64,000 bases of DNA. Origin: JAWKSY01 sp041402125. Lineage in GTDB: Bacteria; Planctomycetota; GCA-002687715; DRQF01. Location of the stretch: contig JAWKSY010000019.1 in assembly GCA_041402125.1 (NCBI GenBank), positions 36,936 to 100,935 of the forward strand, in the 5' to 3' direction. The position numbers were made by a program, and so were the translations under genes. A model generated the notes under the pieces. It was given only the letters and a program-made list of their open reading frames with translations. It did not search any database and was not told where the DNA came from. Shown here piece after piece: positions 48,009 through 58,047 of this stretch (its first letter is position 1; every line of letters starts with the position of its first letter).

Positions 48009-49085
48009 TCAGGCGGTGGCGGTCTTCCGCGTCTCGGTCGCCGCGAGGACCTGCCGGTAGAAGGTCTCGTGCGCCTCGGCCGCCCGATCCCAGGTGAAGG
48101 CCCTCGCGCGACGGCGCCCCTCCGCGAGCCGCGGCGCCATCGCGACGGCGTCCTGGGCCTCGGCGACCGCCGCCCGCACCGCGTCCTCGCGTTCGAGATC
48201 GGTGAAGACGAAGACGCCCTCGCCGAACTCGCGCAGCGCCGGGAGATCGGCGCAGACGACCGGCCTTCCCATCGCCATCGCCTCGAGCGCGGGCAGGCAG
48301 AAGCCCTCACGCGCGCTCGGCACGAGGAGCAGTCGCGCGCTGCCCAGGAGCGCGAGACGACGTTCCTCGGAGACCGGTCCGAGCAGCGAGAGATTCTCGC
48401 CGCTCCGGCCGTCCGGGTGCGAGCCCGGACCGGCCCAGACGACCGGACCGCCGAGCGCGCCGGATCGGGCGAGTCGTGCCACGAGTCCGGGGCGACGGCG
48501 CTCGCGCAGGGTCCCGAGGACGAGCGCCGCCCGGCCTCCGGCCCGCACCTCGTGGCGCTCCGCCGCCGCGAGGACCTCGGCGTCGAGCCCGTGCGCGATG
48601 ATCGCCTGCGGGGCTCGCGCGGTGCCGAAGGCCCCGCGCCAGTCGTCGCGCGTCGCGACCGAGGGGAAGACGGTGGGGAGCGGCTGCGCGAGCACGCGGC
48701 GCGCCCGCCAGCGGGCGAGCGGGCCGGCTTCCGAGGACTCGAGACGGCCGAGGTCGTGGACGGTGCGCACGACGGGGAGCCCGGGACGCGACGGCGCCGC
48801 CGAGACCGGAACGTGGAGGAGCTGCGCACCCTGCGAGCGCGCGAGTTCGGGAAGACGGGAACGACGCCAGAGCGCGCGGGCGAGCGGGCTCGCGGTCTCG
48901 TGTTCGACGCCGAGGATCGGCGCGCCGAGATCGCCGGCGTCCTCGATCGGGACCGGGCTCAGGAGGATCGGACGGACGCCGGGCCGTGCCGCGAGTGCGC
49001 GCGCGAGTTCCAGCGCGTAGCGTTCGACTCCGGTGCGCGGACTCGTCGCCGCGCAGGACAGATCGATCGCGACGGAGAGCGTCAT
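48009..49085 (-). CDS. Glycosyltransferase family 4-like protein
   Basis: A 358-residue GT-B-fold protein. The N-terminal domain has GVERYALELARAL (19-31) and the acceptor-side TVHDLGRL. The C-terminal domain has the GT4 donor-binding signature: LLLVPSAREGFCLPALEAMAMG, in which EGFCLPALE corresponds to the E-x7-E motif. GAGAGGAGAG lies upstream of ATG 49085. It probably builds a surface polysaccharide or glycoconjugate; substrates are unknown. It is divergent from the toroid/peptidase pair and convergent with arfB. Confidence 0.85.
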   Translation of the reverse strand: MTLSVAIDLSCAATSPRTGVERYALELARALAARPGVRPILLSPVPIEDAGDLGAPILGVEHETASPLARALWRRSRLPELARSQGAQLLHVPVSAAPSRPGLPVVRTVHDLGRLESSEAGPLARWRARRVLAQPLPTVFPSVATRDDWRGAFGTARAPQAIIAHGLDAEVLAAAERHEVRAGGRAALVLGTLRERRRPGLVARLARSGALGGPVVWAGPGSHPDGRSGENLSLLGPVSEERRLALLGSARLLLVPSAREGFCLPALEAMAMGRPVVCADLPALREFGEGVFVFTDLEREDAVRAAVAEAQDAVAMAPRLAEGRRRARAFTWDRAAEAHETFYRQVLAATETRKTATA

Positions 49086-49166
49086 CGAATCTCTCCTCTC
49101 GTGGCCGCCGATCCCCGCGACCAGTATAGTTCCGAACTCGCCCGTCTCGCCCCCCGGGAGCATCCC

Positions 49167-50435
49167 ATGAACGAGCCCGCCGTGCGGATCATTCCGGTCC
49201 TGTTCGCGTTCCTTCTCGCCATCTCCCCGGTTTCCGCCCAGGACGAGGAGGCCGCGCCCGACGCCGCCCCGGCCGCGTCCGCTCCGACCGCCCCGAGCCC
49301 GGACGTCGCGAAGGCCATGCGGGAAAAGAGCTTGGAGATCCTGATCTCCATGCAGGAGGGGCCGGAGAAGAGCGAGTGGCCCTACGAGGGGGTCTACGCC
49401 TGGGGCGATCGGACGCGACCGGGCGTGAAGATCATCCCGCTGGGCTACCGGGCCGGCGGCACCTCCATCGCCGCCCTCCAGCTCCTCGAGACGCCCGGCT
49501 ACGCCGCGGACCGGCGCCGCCACGAGCCCGTCCATCGCGCGGCTCGCGCCGTCCTCGCGCTCCTCGACGAGGACCTGATGAGCCCCGGCTTCGCGGGCGA
49601 CTACGACGTCCGGGGCTGGGGTCACGCTTACGCCCTCCTCTTCTTCCTCCGACTGCGCGAGGCCGGAGGCCTCGACGAGGCGCTGGACGCGCAGCTCGCG
49701 AAGGCGAATCGCAGGCTCGTGCTCGCGCTGCAGGAGATGGCGATCCCCGAGAACGGCGGCTGGAACTACTCGCTCCGACGCGGCTTCGGCAACCCGCGCA
49801 ACGCGGCCTCGCCCTTCATGACCGGACCGACCCTGCAGGCGCTCTTCCTCGCGAAGCGGGCGGGACTCCCGGTGGAGACGCGCGTCGTCGACGAGGCGCT
49901 CGCCGCGCTCGAGCGCGGACGGACCGAGTCCGGCGGCTACTCCTACAGTTCCTCGCCGCGTCCCCGCGCCCTCGCCGGCAAGGACGAGGAAGCGCTCGGC
50001 ATGATGGACAAGAAGCCGGGCTCCTCCGGTCGCATGTGCGTCGTCGAGGCGACGCTGGCCCTCGCTGGTCGCGGCGACGTCGCCCGGATCCGCGACGCGG
50101 TCGAGACCTTCTTCGCGCACCACGACGCGCTGAAGGTGCGGAAGCAGCAGAACGGGACGCACATCCCGCCCTACGGCGTCGCTCCCTACTACTTCATGTA
50201 CGCGCACTACTACTGCGCCCAGGCGATCGAGCAGCTCCCCGCCGAGGAGCGCGCGGCCTGGCGCGCCCGGCTCGCGGCGACCCTCGTCGCGGAGCAGGAG
50301 CCGGACGGCGGCTGGAACGACCGCGTCTTCCCCCGCTCCCGCAACTACGGCACCGCGATGGGACTGGGCGCGCTGGTGATGGCGGAAATGACGCCGCCCG
50401 CTCGCTGGATCCCGGACGCGAAGAAGGACGACTGA
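49167..50435 (+). CDS. Secreted alpha/alpha-toroid (squalene-cyclase-repeat-like) protein
   Basis: A 422-residue protein with a signal peptide (ends SPVSAQ, about residue 25) and no TM anchor, unlike the three paralogues at 11-17 kb. Paired helices ending in QxxDGxW-like turns run through the mature part: GWGHAYALLFFLRL, ENGGWNYSLR, GGYSYSS, PYYFMYAHYYCAQAIEQL and EPDGGWNDRV. No cyclase DxDD motif is present. It may bind a lipid or polysaccharide. The gluzincin gene starts 1 bp after its stop, so the two act from one transcript. Confidence 0.7.
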   Translation: MNEPAVRIIPVLFAFLLAISPVSAQDEEAAPDAAPAASAPTAPSPDVAKAMREKSLEILISMQEGPEKSEWPYEGVYAWGDRTRPGVKIIPLGYRAGGTSIAALQLLETPGYAADRRRHEPVHRAARAVLALLDEDLMSPGFAGDYDVRGWGHAYALLFFLRLREAGGLDEALDAQLAKANRRLVLALQEMAIPENGGWNYSLRRGFGNPRNAASPFMTGPTLQALFLAKRAGLPVETRVVDEALAALERGRTESGGYSYSSSPRPRALAGKDEEALGMMDKKPGSSGRMCVVEATLALAGRGDVARIRDAVETFFAHHDALKVRKQQNGTHIPPYGVAPYYFMYAHYYCAQAIEQLPAEERAAWRARLAATLVAEQEPDGGWNDRVFPRSRNYGTAMGLGALVMAEMTPPARWIPDAKKDD

Positions 50436-50436
50436 G

Positions 50437-53400
50437 ATGATCCTCACTCGCCTCGGCTGGCTCCTGCCCGCGGCCCTGCTGCTCGCCCTCTCGGGTCCCG
50501 GCCTCGCCCAGGACGGCGAGGACGAGGCGCCGACGGAGGTCGCGATCAAGGTCGACGTCGAGGCGCTCACCGAGCGCTTCGAGGAGAGCGGGCGGATCGA
50601 ACTCGTCTTCCGCTTCCGCCCGCTCGAGGACGTCTCCTTGCGGCTGGCGGTGCGCTGCCGACTCGTCTTCGACGGACGCGAGCTGCTCGCGCGCGACCAC
50701 GTGCCCCCGCGGCCGACCCAGACCTGGAAGAAGGACGAGGAGGTCGAGTACCGCCTGCCGGTGCTGATCCCGATCGAGTCGGTCCGCGACCGCGCCGGAG
50801 AGGTCGGGATCGAGGTCTCCTTCCAGGACTCCGAGCGCCGCGGCCTCGTGCAGCCTCGGGGCGAGATCGGCACCGCGACGCGCTACGTCGCGGCCGGGCG
50901 CTTCACCCTGCCCCGCCTCACGACGATGGACGATCCCGAGCGGATCGAGGCGACGCTCGCGCGCGCGGCCGAGCTCGTGAAGGCCAAGGACCGCCCGGGC
51001 GCCTTCAGCGTCCTCGAGGCCGGCCTCCGCCTCGCCGACACCGACGCGACGAAGCTGCGTTTCCGCGCGGCGCTCCTCGACCTCGGCGAGTTCGAACCGC
51101 GTCCGATCGGCCTCACCGAGAGCGAGACCGTCCGCCGCCGGATCGCCGACGAGCGCCGCCGCTTCCTGCGTCAGGTCTCGGGGCGCATGTACGACCGCGG
51201 CCGCTACCACGGCGCGCTCGAGATCCTGAAGGAGATCGGCGGCAGCCTCGAGGAGGACGCCGACCTCGCCGTGATCGGCGCCCTCGACGACGTCCAGCGG
51301 GTCGAGAAGGACCGCCAGGATCTCCTGCGCCGCATCCGCGAGCAGATCAGCGACGCGCAGAAGGCCGAGGCCGAGGCGATCCTCGAGAAGAACGGCCAGA
51401 CCGCGAAGAGCCTCGAGAAGGCCCGCGCGCTGGTGAAGAAGGGCGAGCTCGAGGCGGCGCGGCACGTCCTCTGGAAGCTCCGCTTCGCCGACGACCAGGA
51501 GGTCCGCGACGCGGCCTATCGCGAGATCGACGAGATCGAGACGAAGCTCGTCGAGCGGATCCCCGAGGATCAGGCGCGGGAGGTGAAGGAGGCGCTCGAG
51601 CACGAGGCCTGGTCGCGCACCGTCGCGATCGCCACCCACAACTTCATCTTCATCGGGCCCCGCCCCTTCCTCGAGGGGATCCCCGGGGACTCCCGCCTGA
51701 AGTTCGACGTCGCCTACATCCTCCTCACCGACCTCTTCGCCCGCGTCCCCAACGCCGGCGGCGACCGCATCACCGTCTACTTCAAGGAACTCTGGGAGTT
51801 CGCGGGCGGCGTGGCCGGCGGACGGACGATCGACATCGGCAGCGTGCGGCCGAAGGTGAAGGGCTACCGCGTCGACACGGGGCTCATGTACCACGAGCTC
51901 ACGCACTGCATCGAGAACGTCCAGCCGAAGTTCCAGGGCTTCACCGAGGGCCTCGCCGACGTCGGCGCGGTGTTCTGCCAGGAGTTCCTGGCGGTGAAGA
52001 GCGTGCCCGGCGATCTCTTCCGCGGCCCGCTGGACGCCTTCAAGCGTCACTACCTGGATCGCGACCTCGAGTACTGGCGGATCCCCGAGTACGCCCCGAG
52101 CTGCGGCTTCTTCCTGCACTTCATGGATCGCTACGCGAAGGCCGGGGGCGGGCGCCACGACTGGCAGCCGCTCCGCCGCTTCATCCGCGACTACGCGAAC
52201 GCGCCGGTGCGCGACGGACGCGAGCCCCAGATCGTCCGGGCCTTCGCGTTCTATCTGATGAAGGCCTTCGGAGAGCCCGTCTTCGACGACCTGGTGCGCT
52301 TCCGTTTCCCGCTCGTGGAGTCGGACCGGAAGGCGATCGCGCTCGAGCTGCAGCACTTCACGAGCGATCAGATCGTCCGCTTCGACGACGACAACGTTCC
52401 GGCCGACGCGCTGCAGGAGTTCCCGAACTCGATCCTCCCGCGCGATCTCGAGTTCGAGGAGATGCTCGCGCTGCACCGCCGCGGCGGCGCCGACGAGGAG
52501 GTGCGCATCTTCGCCGAGGAGCGCCTCGGCATCCTCCACGACTGGAAGGTCATCGGCCCCTTCCGCCCCACCGGCAGCGATCCCGACGCCTGCGTCTTCC
52601 CGCCGGAGACCGAGATCGACTTCGAGAAGCGCTACCCCTCGGGCACGAACGTCTGCTTCTGGGTGACGCCGGGCCGCACGCCCCCCGCCCAGATCTTCCC
52701 GACGGGCTGGGTCCGCTTCGACTACGTCTACCAGGACAACACCGCGATCTACGCCGTCAACTGGATCGAGGTGCCGGAGGGCACCGAGGCCACCGCGCAC
52801 CTTCGCGGCGACGACGACGTGACGCTCTTCCTCGACGATCGCCTCGTCGGGAAGTACCAGGGACGCGGCTGGAACGGCTCGACGAACCTCTGGTGGCGCG
52901 GACCGGTCGCGGAGGTCCCCGACGCGATCCGCTTCCCGGTGACGCTCGCCGCCGGTCGCCACAAGGTGCTGGTGAAGATCCGCAATCGCTTCGGACCCGC
53001 GGGCTTCAGCCTCGCCTTCACGCGCCGCGACAACCGCCCCATCGACCGGCTCTCGGCCACCACCGAGCCTCCGTCCGCCGCGGCCGCCGCCGCGGACCCG
53101 GAGTGGAAGAGCGTCCAGCGGCACCGTTTCGACGGCAAGAGCTTCCGTTCGCAGATCGACGTGGCCGAGGGCACGTTCCGCGTGCGCCAGAAGCACCTCG
53201 AGGGCGTGGGCAGCGACGGCAAGGTCACCTGGCGTCCGTACGACGTCCGTCCCGGCGTGAAGAAGGACTCGCCCTCGAACCTCTTCTGGCTGAAGGACAA
53301 GGTGACGAAGGACCTCGAGGACTTCCGCTTCACCCTCGACCTCGCGGCCGATCGCCGCCCCAAGCTCGCCCTGACCTTCATGGGCGAGGGCGGGAGCGAC

Positions 53401-53703
53401 GGACTCTCGGGATGGACGCTGATCCTCCACGCCTCCGGCGGGGACGCCATCGCGGCTCGCATCGAGCGCTACGACCGCCTCGTCTACCAGTGCGAGCCCT
53501 TCACGCCGAAGGCGAGCGAGGAGGAGACCGTCTCCCTGACGCTCACCCTGCGCGACGGCCGGCTCGACGTGAGTTACGCGGGCGAGACGATCCTCGCCGG
53601 GCGGCCCATCCGACCGATCCCGGGCCGCACCCGGATCGGGCTCGCGACCTGGGACCCGGAGACGAGGATCCGGGGCTTCGAGCTCTTCCGGCCGCGGCGC
53701 TGA
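50437..53703 (+). CDS. Large secreted gluzincin metallopeptidase-like protein
   Basis: A 1088-residue protein with signal peptide (ends GPGLAQ, about 25). Order: beta-rich N-domain (30-160), a long helical region with TPR-like pairs and a coiled-coil stretch (165-385), a peptidase domain (about 395-640) with the zinc motif HELTH (486-490) and the downstream Glu in FTEGLADVG (about 501-509), then a PA14-like beta domain (AHLRGDDDVTLFLDDRLVG, about 790) and a C-terminal jelly-roll-like domain (about 890-1088). The active-site residues are complete, so it should be active. Outer membrane or extracellular location is likely. It forms an operon with the toroid gene. Confidence 0.78.
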   Translation: MILTRLGWLLPAALLLALSGPGLAQDGEDEAPTEVAIKVDVEALTERFEESGRIELVFRFRPLEDVSLRLAVRCRLVFDGRELLARDHVPPRPTQTWKKDEEVEYRLPVLIPIESVRDRAGEVGIEVSFQDSERRGLVQPRGEIGTATRYVAAGRFTLPRLTTMDDPERIEATLARAAELVKAKDRPGAFSVLEAGLRLADTDATKLRFRAALLDLGEFEPRPIGLTESETVRRRIADERRRFLRQVSGRMYDRGRYHGALEILKEIGGSLEEDADLAVIGALDDVQRVEKDRQDLLRRIREQISDAQKAEAEAILEKNGQTAKSLEKARALVKKGELEAARHVLWKLRFADDQEVRDAAYREIDEIETKLVERIPEDQAREVKEALEHEAWSRTVAIATHNFIFIGPRPFLEGIPGDSRLKFDVAYILLTDLFARVPNAGGDRITVYFKELWEFAGGVAGGRTIDIGSVRPKVKGYRVDTGLMYHELTHCIENVQPKFQGFTEGLADVGAVFCQEFLAVKSVPGDLFRGPLDAFKRHYLDRDLEYWRIPEYAPSCGFFLHFMDRYAKAGGGRHDWQPLRRFIRDYANAPVRDGREPQIVRAFAFYLMKAFGEPVFDDLVRFRFPLVESDRKAIALELQHFTSDQIVRFDDDNVPADALQEFPNSILPRDLEFEEMLALHRRGGADEEVRIFAEERLGILHDWKVIGPFRPTGSDPDACVFPPETEIDFEKRYPSGTNVCFWVTPGRTPPAQIFPTGWVRFDYVYQDNTAIYAVNWIEVPEGTEATAHLRGDDDVTLFLDDRLVGKYQGRGWNGSTNLWWRGPVAEVPDAIRFPVTLAAGRHKVLVKIRNRFGPAGFSLAFTRRDNRPIDRLSATTEPPSAAAAAADPEWKSVQRHRFDGKSFRSQIDVAEGTFRVRQKHLEGVGSDGKVTWRPYDVRPGVKKDSPSNLFWLKDKVTKDLEDFRFTLDLAADRRPKLALTFMGEGGSDGLSGWTLILHASGGDAIAARIERYDRLVYQCEPFTPKASEEETVSLTLTLRDGRLDVSYAGETILAGRPIRPIPGRTRIGLATWDPETRIRGFELFRPRR

Positions 53704-53723
53704 GGACGACCCGAAAGAAATCC

Positions 53724-53751
53724 GCGGCGGGGCGAAGCGGCGCCCCGCCGC
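53724..53751 (+). terminator. Terminator after the gluzincin gene
   Basis: A perfect 11-bp GC stem (GCGGCGGGGCG with its complement) and a 6-nt loop, 20 bp past the stop. No T run follows. Confidence 0.6.
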
Positions 53752-53764
53752 CCTGCTCCTGGGT

Positions 53765-56305
53765 ATGGTCAGCATTCCCGCTTCCCGGAGACGCACCTTT
53801 ACGCACCGTCCGCCGCCCGCTTTCCCTGGTCCTCCTCCCGCTCCTCGCGGCCGCCCTCGCGGCCCAGGGGACCGGAGTCGGCACGCCGCCGCCGCCGACC
53901 CCCGTCACGGTGGCCTACGACGCCCTGACCTACCCGCACATCTTCAGCAGCACCGACGCGGCGGCCTTCTACGCCTTCGGACGCTCCCAGTACATGGAGT
54001 TCCCGGTCGCGACCTCGGTCAACATGGCGCTGGCCTCGGGTGAGCTCGCGGCCTGGATCGGCCCGGGCATCCACGTGCCGGGCACCATCGGCCTCTTCGT
54101 CCAGACGGACGTCCGGACCTGGCGCTGGCGCATCCCGCAGCGGGCCGTGCAGCACGACCAGCAGCTCGACGCGCCGACGCGCGCGATCCTCCTCGCCTTC
54201 ACCCAGGGCCTGAACGAGTCGCGGCTCTACTGGCTCGCCAACGCGGCCCAGCTCGCGAACGCCACCGAACCCGCGGGCTTCCCCCTGCCGGTCGTCCAGC
54301 ACCTCCTCTCGCGCCCCATCACGCTCCTCGACGTCCTCGCGCACGGGATCCAGATGAACGGCAACGTCGCGATGTTCGAGGCCGACAAGCTCGCGAACGA
54401 CCCCGAGGAGGACTACGTACAGGACGCGATCCGCACCGCCTCGAACAGCTGGTTGATCGGCGCGACATCCAGCGCGAGCGGCAAGCCCATCCTGCTCGCC
54501 GACCCGCACCTCGCGATCGACAAGACGACGCAGATGCGGACCTACTTCGCGCAGGTCTCCGGGTCCTCGATGGACGTCTGCGGCATGACCTTCCCCGGCT
54601 GGCCCTGCATCGCAATCGGATTCAACTCCGACTACGGCTGGGCCGTCACGGCCAACAACCCCGACATCGTCGACGTCTACAAGGCGCCGGAGCTCCCGAA
54701 CCTGCGCTTTCCCTACGATGCGGGGACGAAGCCGATCATCCAGCAGCCGCTGACCCTCGGCGTCTACGACCTCGCGACGCAGACCGTCGGCACCTACACG
54801 ACGACGATCGCCTGGGCCGGCGACCTCGAGCGGCCGATCCTCCGCCGATGCGCGGATCTCGGGGGCGTGCAGAGCATCTGGTACGGACACGCGTCGTTCA
54901 CGACGGCCGGCTGCCTGTGGAAGTTCTTCCACGACATGGCCCGCGCGACGGACGTCCTCGGCGCCCGCGCCGCGCTCGACCAGAACACGATCACCTACTC
55001 GAACTTCCTCCTCGGGGATCGCTTCGGCAACAAGGGCTACTTCTGGTCGGGCCGCGTGCCGCGCCGTCGCGCCCCCACGCCGCAACGGACCTGGGCCGAG
55101 GTGCAGGACGGCACGAAGTCGGCCTACCAGTGGTCGCGCGTCCACCCCGCTTCCGACCTCCCCTGGGAGTACCAGGCGGCGGGGATCCTTTGCGACGGCG
55201 GCGAGCGCGACAATCTGGATCCAGTGCAACGTGCTCCCGGATCTCGTCCGTCCGCAGCCACGATCGACCCGGCGAACTACCCCGAGTACATGGTCACTGG
55301 ACGACGACGCCGAAGACGAACCGCCAGGCGCGCGCCGAGGAGCTCCTGCGGCCGAATGCGGGCCCGCTCGGGATGGGCGACAGCCAGGACACGAGCCTCG
55401 ATCAGCTCGATCTGTGGTGGCGGGCGGTCGGTCCCTTCGTCGGGCACGTGCTCGCGAAGTACAAGTCGTTGCAGGCGGTCCCCGGCGCAAGCGCCTACGT
55501 CGCGACGCTGAACGCCTGGAACCTCGACGCCGACGTGAACTCGCCGGAGGCGGGCATGTCGCTCCTGCTCTACACCTTCTACGTGGACGGGCTCGCGAAG
55601 GCGGAACAGTACGGCCTCACGATCGCGGTGCCGGATCGTCTCCCGCGACCGGAGCAGCTCGATCCGGCCCTCGCTCAGTCGAGTCCGCAGCGCTTCTTCG
55701 GCAACGAGATGGCGTTCCACTACGCGCTCTCGGAGGCGGCTCGGTACTACCCGCTCCTCCTCGACCCGCTCCTGCCGGGAGTGACGAGCCCCGTCACGCC
55801 CTGGACGCCGACGCCCTGGGCCGGGCTCTCCACCCAGCTCACGGTGGCCGGACACATCAAGTACCTCGACCTCACGCCGTCGCGCAATCCGCTCGAGTTC
55901 GCGATCTGGCCGGTAGGCGGCACGGCCGACAACCTGTGGACGCTCGTCACGAACGACTTCAAGAAGCCCTCCGACGCGTTCTTCACCCAGTTCGGACTGC
56001 TGGGTCAGGTCGGCCCCTTCATGACGCTGCCGGTCGACACCGGCTCGCACACGATGCTGCAGATCGAGCTGGGCTCGCCGCCGCAGGCGTTCTTCCTGGA
56101 GGCGATCGGACCGACGGAGCGCGTCGACAACCCGGCCCGCTACGTCAACGCGGCCGACTTCGCCGCCGGCAACTACAAGCCCTTCCCCTGCGACCAGTCG
56201 ACGGTCTTCGCCGAATCGACGCAGGTGGACGTGCTGAGCTTCGCGCCGACGACCGACGGCAGCGCCGGGGCGGGCGGCACCGGCGGGAGCGACGGCGGCC
56301 TCTGA
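53765..56305 (+). pseudogene. Secreted penicillin-acylase-like Ntn hydrolase, frameshifted
   Basis: A protein of about 840 residues if read across frames. The signal peptide (PLSLVLLPLLAAALAAQ) and the alpha-chain lie in one frame, which has no start codon nearby; ATG 53765 is in a neighbouring frame and would need an indel near 53800. The beta-chain begins at the nucleophile Ser (codon 54441-54443) in ASNSWLIGATSSASGKPILL, followed by ADPHLAID. Between about 55195 and 55310 the frame changes two or three times (WIQCNVLPDLVRPQ, then DPANYPEYMVTG, then RQARAEELLRPNAG), after which it is clean to the stop at 56305. The tail is Gly/Ser-rich. Substrate could be amide antibiotics or acyl-homoserine lactones. 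Confidence 0.78.
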
Positions 56306-56319
56306 TCGGCCCTCGCGCG

Positions 56320-56358
56320 GCGCGGCGTCCGTCCTCGCGGAGAGGACGGGCGCCGCGC
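56320..56358. terminator. Bidirectional terminator
   Basis: A 17-bp stem with one G-T pair (56320-56336 with 56342-56358) and a 5-nt loop, placed between the ends of the convergent penicillin-acylase-like and ComF-like genes. Confidence 0.75.
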
Positions 56359-56362
56359 GCCC

Positions 56363-57106
56363 TCAATCCGTCCGGGCCGCGACCAGACAGCGCACGTCGC
56401 GCGCGCCGGCCGCGAGCAGCGCGCGCGTCGCGGCCCGGAGCGTGGCGCCGGTGGTGACGACGTCGTCGATGAGCAGCAGCCGCGCCCCGTAGCCGCCTCC
56501 GGCCGCGAAAGCCTCGACGCCGAGGCGCCGCCGCTCGGCCCGGCTGCGACCGAGCTGCCGGCCCCCACCCCGCCGGACGAGGACGTCCGGCCGCAGCGGC
56601 ACCGCGAGGGCGGCGGCCACGGGCTCCGCCAGGAGACGCGACTGGTTGAACCCTCGCTGCCGCTCCCGGGACGGCGCGAGCGGCAGCGGGACGACGGCGT
56701 CGCACCACTCCTCCGGATGCGAGGCGCGATGCAGGAGCTCGCAGCGCACGAGCCCCTGCGCGAGCGGCCCCGCCGCCACGCGCAGCCCGGTGAACTTCAG
56801 TCGCGAGACGAGCGCCCGGCGCGCCCCCTCGTAGGGACCGAAGGCGGTGAGTCGCGAGAAGGGAGGCCGGCGGCGCGAACAGGCCTCGCACCGCTCCTCG
56901 GGCATCGTGTCGAGAAGCGGGCGCGCGCAGACGCGACACTGGCGCGGCACGAGCCGGGCGAGTCCGAGCGCGCAGTCGTCACAGAGTCGGGGGTCGAATC
57001 CGGCCGGTTCGTCGCAGGCGAGACAGCGCGCGGGCCAGAGGGCCTCGACGAGGCCCTCGACGGCGAGGGAAGAGAGGCGGGAGAGGCGGGAGAGGGAGCG
57101 GAGCAT
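56363..57106 (-). CDS. ComF-family phosphoribosyltransferase-like protein
   Basis: A 247-residue protein. The N-terminal part carries paired Cys motifs of the ComF double-zinc-ribbon type (CLACDEPAGFDPRLCDDC at about 28-45, CRVCARP at about 57, CEACSRR). The C-terminal phosphoribosyltransferase domain has RGFNQSRLLAEPVA (about 151) and the PRPP motif LLLIDDVVTTGAT (about 211-223). ComF proteins take part in DNA uptake in competent bacteria, and GntX-type members in other roles. It follows the membrane protein gene by 51 bp and ends at a bidirectional terminator. Confidence 0.88.
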   Translation of the reverse strand: MLRSLSRLSRLSSLAVEGLVEALWPARCLACDEPAGFDPRLCDDCALGLARLVPRQCRVCARPLLDTMPEERCEACSRRRPPFSRLTAFGPYEGARRALVSRLKFTGLRVAAGPLAQGLVRCELLHRASHPEEWCDAVVPLPLAPSRERQRGFNQSRLLAEPVAAALAVPLRPDVLVRRGGGRQLGRSRAERRRLGVEAFAAGGGYGARLLLIDDVVTTGATLRAATRALLAAGARDVRCLVAARTD

Positions 57107-57157
57107 GGGGCGTCACCACGCCCGCGGGAACGGGGCGCGAGACGGTCGCCCCCGCTA

Positions 57158-57727
57158 TCAGCCGAACTGCGAGATCCGGCGTTGCGCGGAATCCCGCGGA
57201 ATCTCGCGGGGGAGATTCAGGTGACGACGGATGCGGGCGACGTAGCTCTGCACCGTGTCCTCGTCCGACTCGACGATGCCGAGCAGGCGCCCGATCTCGC
57301 GGGTGAGGACCATGTTCTCCTCGAAGGGCCAGCGGTACTCGGTGGCCACCTCGTAGACGAGTCGCTTGAAGGAGGCCTTGCTCCACAGGCGCGAGAGGTA
57401 GTTGAGGACGCCGCAGAGGACGACCATGAAGAAGACCAGCGCCGCGACCTTCGCGAAGGGCGAGAGGTCGCCGAGGAGACCGCCCTCGGGGCCGGTGGCG
57501 GGGCTGAAGATGTTGAGGACGATGGCGAGGACGACGCAGCAGAAGCCCATGACGACCTGGTTGCGCTTGAAGACCGAGGACTTCAGGTCGCGGAGGCCGC
57601 CGCGGTAGAGGCCGAATGCCTCCTCGAGGATGTGCTTGGGTTTCTTCTGGACGATCGCGCAACAGATGAAGAAGAGACCGATGGTCGCGAGCCCGAGGCT
57701 CGCGAAGTCGAAGTCGAACTTGCTCAT
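57158..57727 (-). CDS. Membrane protein of unknown function
   Basis: A 189-residue protein with three likely TM segments (about 10-27, 59-77, 90-110). A Lys-rich loop (QKKPKHILEEAF) lies after the first, and a soluble C-terminal domain of about 75 residues ends ISQFG. No family is recognised. The C-terminal part (LTREIGRLLGIVESDEDTVQ) is helical and charged. It starts the unit that contains the ComF-like gene. Confidence 0.6.
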   Translation of the reverse strand: MSKFDFDFASLGLATIGLFFICCAIVQKKPKHILEEAFGLYRGGLRDLKSSVFKRNQVVMGFCCVVLAIVLNIFSPATGPEGGLLGDLSPFAKVAALVFFMVVLCGVLNYLSRLWSKASFKRLVYEVATEYRWPFEENMVLTREIGRLLGIVESDEDTVQSYVARIRRHLNLPREIPRDSAQRRISQFG

Positions 57728-58047
57728 CCGTCCCTCCCCAGCGTGTCGAGGCGCCCGCCGGGCTCTTCGGCTCGACCCGCCTCCCGCGCGTCCGAGCCTA
57801 CCCCGAGCCCGGGGCGGGTGAAGAAGAATGATCCGAGCTGGGGGGCGCGCTTCAAGGGCGCGGCCCGACCCGGCTCCGTGACGTCCGCCCGTCCTCCCCT
57901 CCGAGGCCGGGCCACTCTTCCGGTGCCGAAGGAGATTACACGCCTTAACCGACCGCAGTTCAAGTTCTTAGACCCGAAATCCGCCCCGTCGGATCGTCGC
58001 ACCGGCGACCGGTTGAAGGGGTCGGCCTCCGGCCACAGAGTCGCCCC
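57728..58047. other. Divergent intergenic region
   Basis: 320 bp between the membrane protein and the kinase-FGE gene, which are divergent, so both promoters should be here. The stretch near 57930-57975 (GAGATTACACGCC...TTCAAGTTCTTAGACC) is less GC-rich than its surroundings and is the likeliest promoter area. No clear hexamer pair or operator is seen. Confidence 0.4.
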
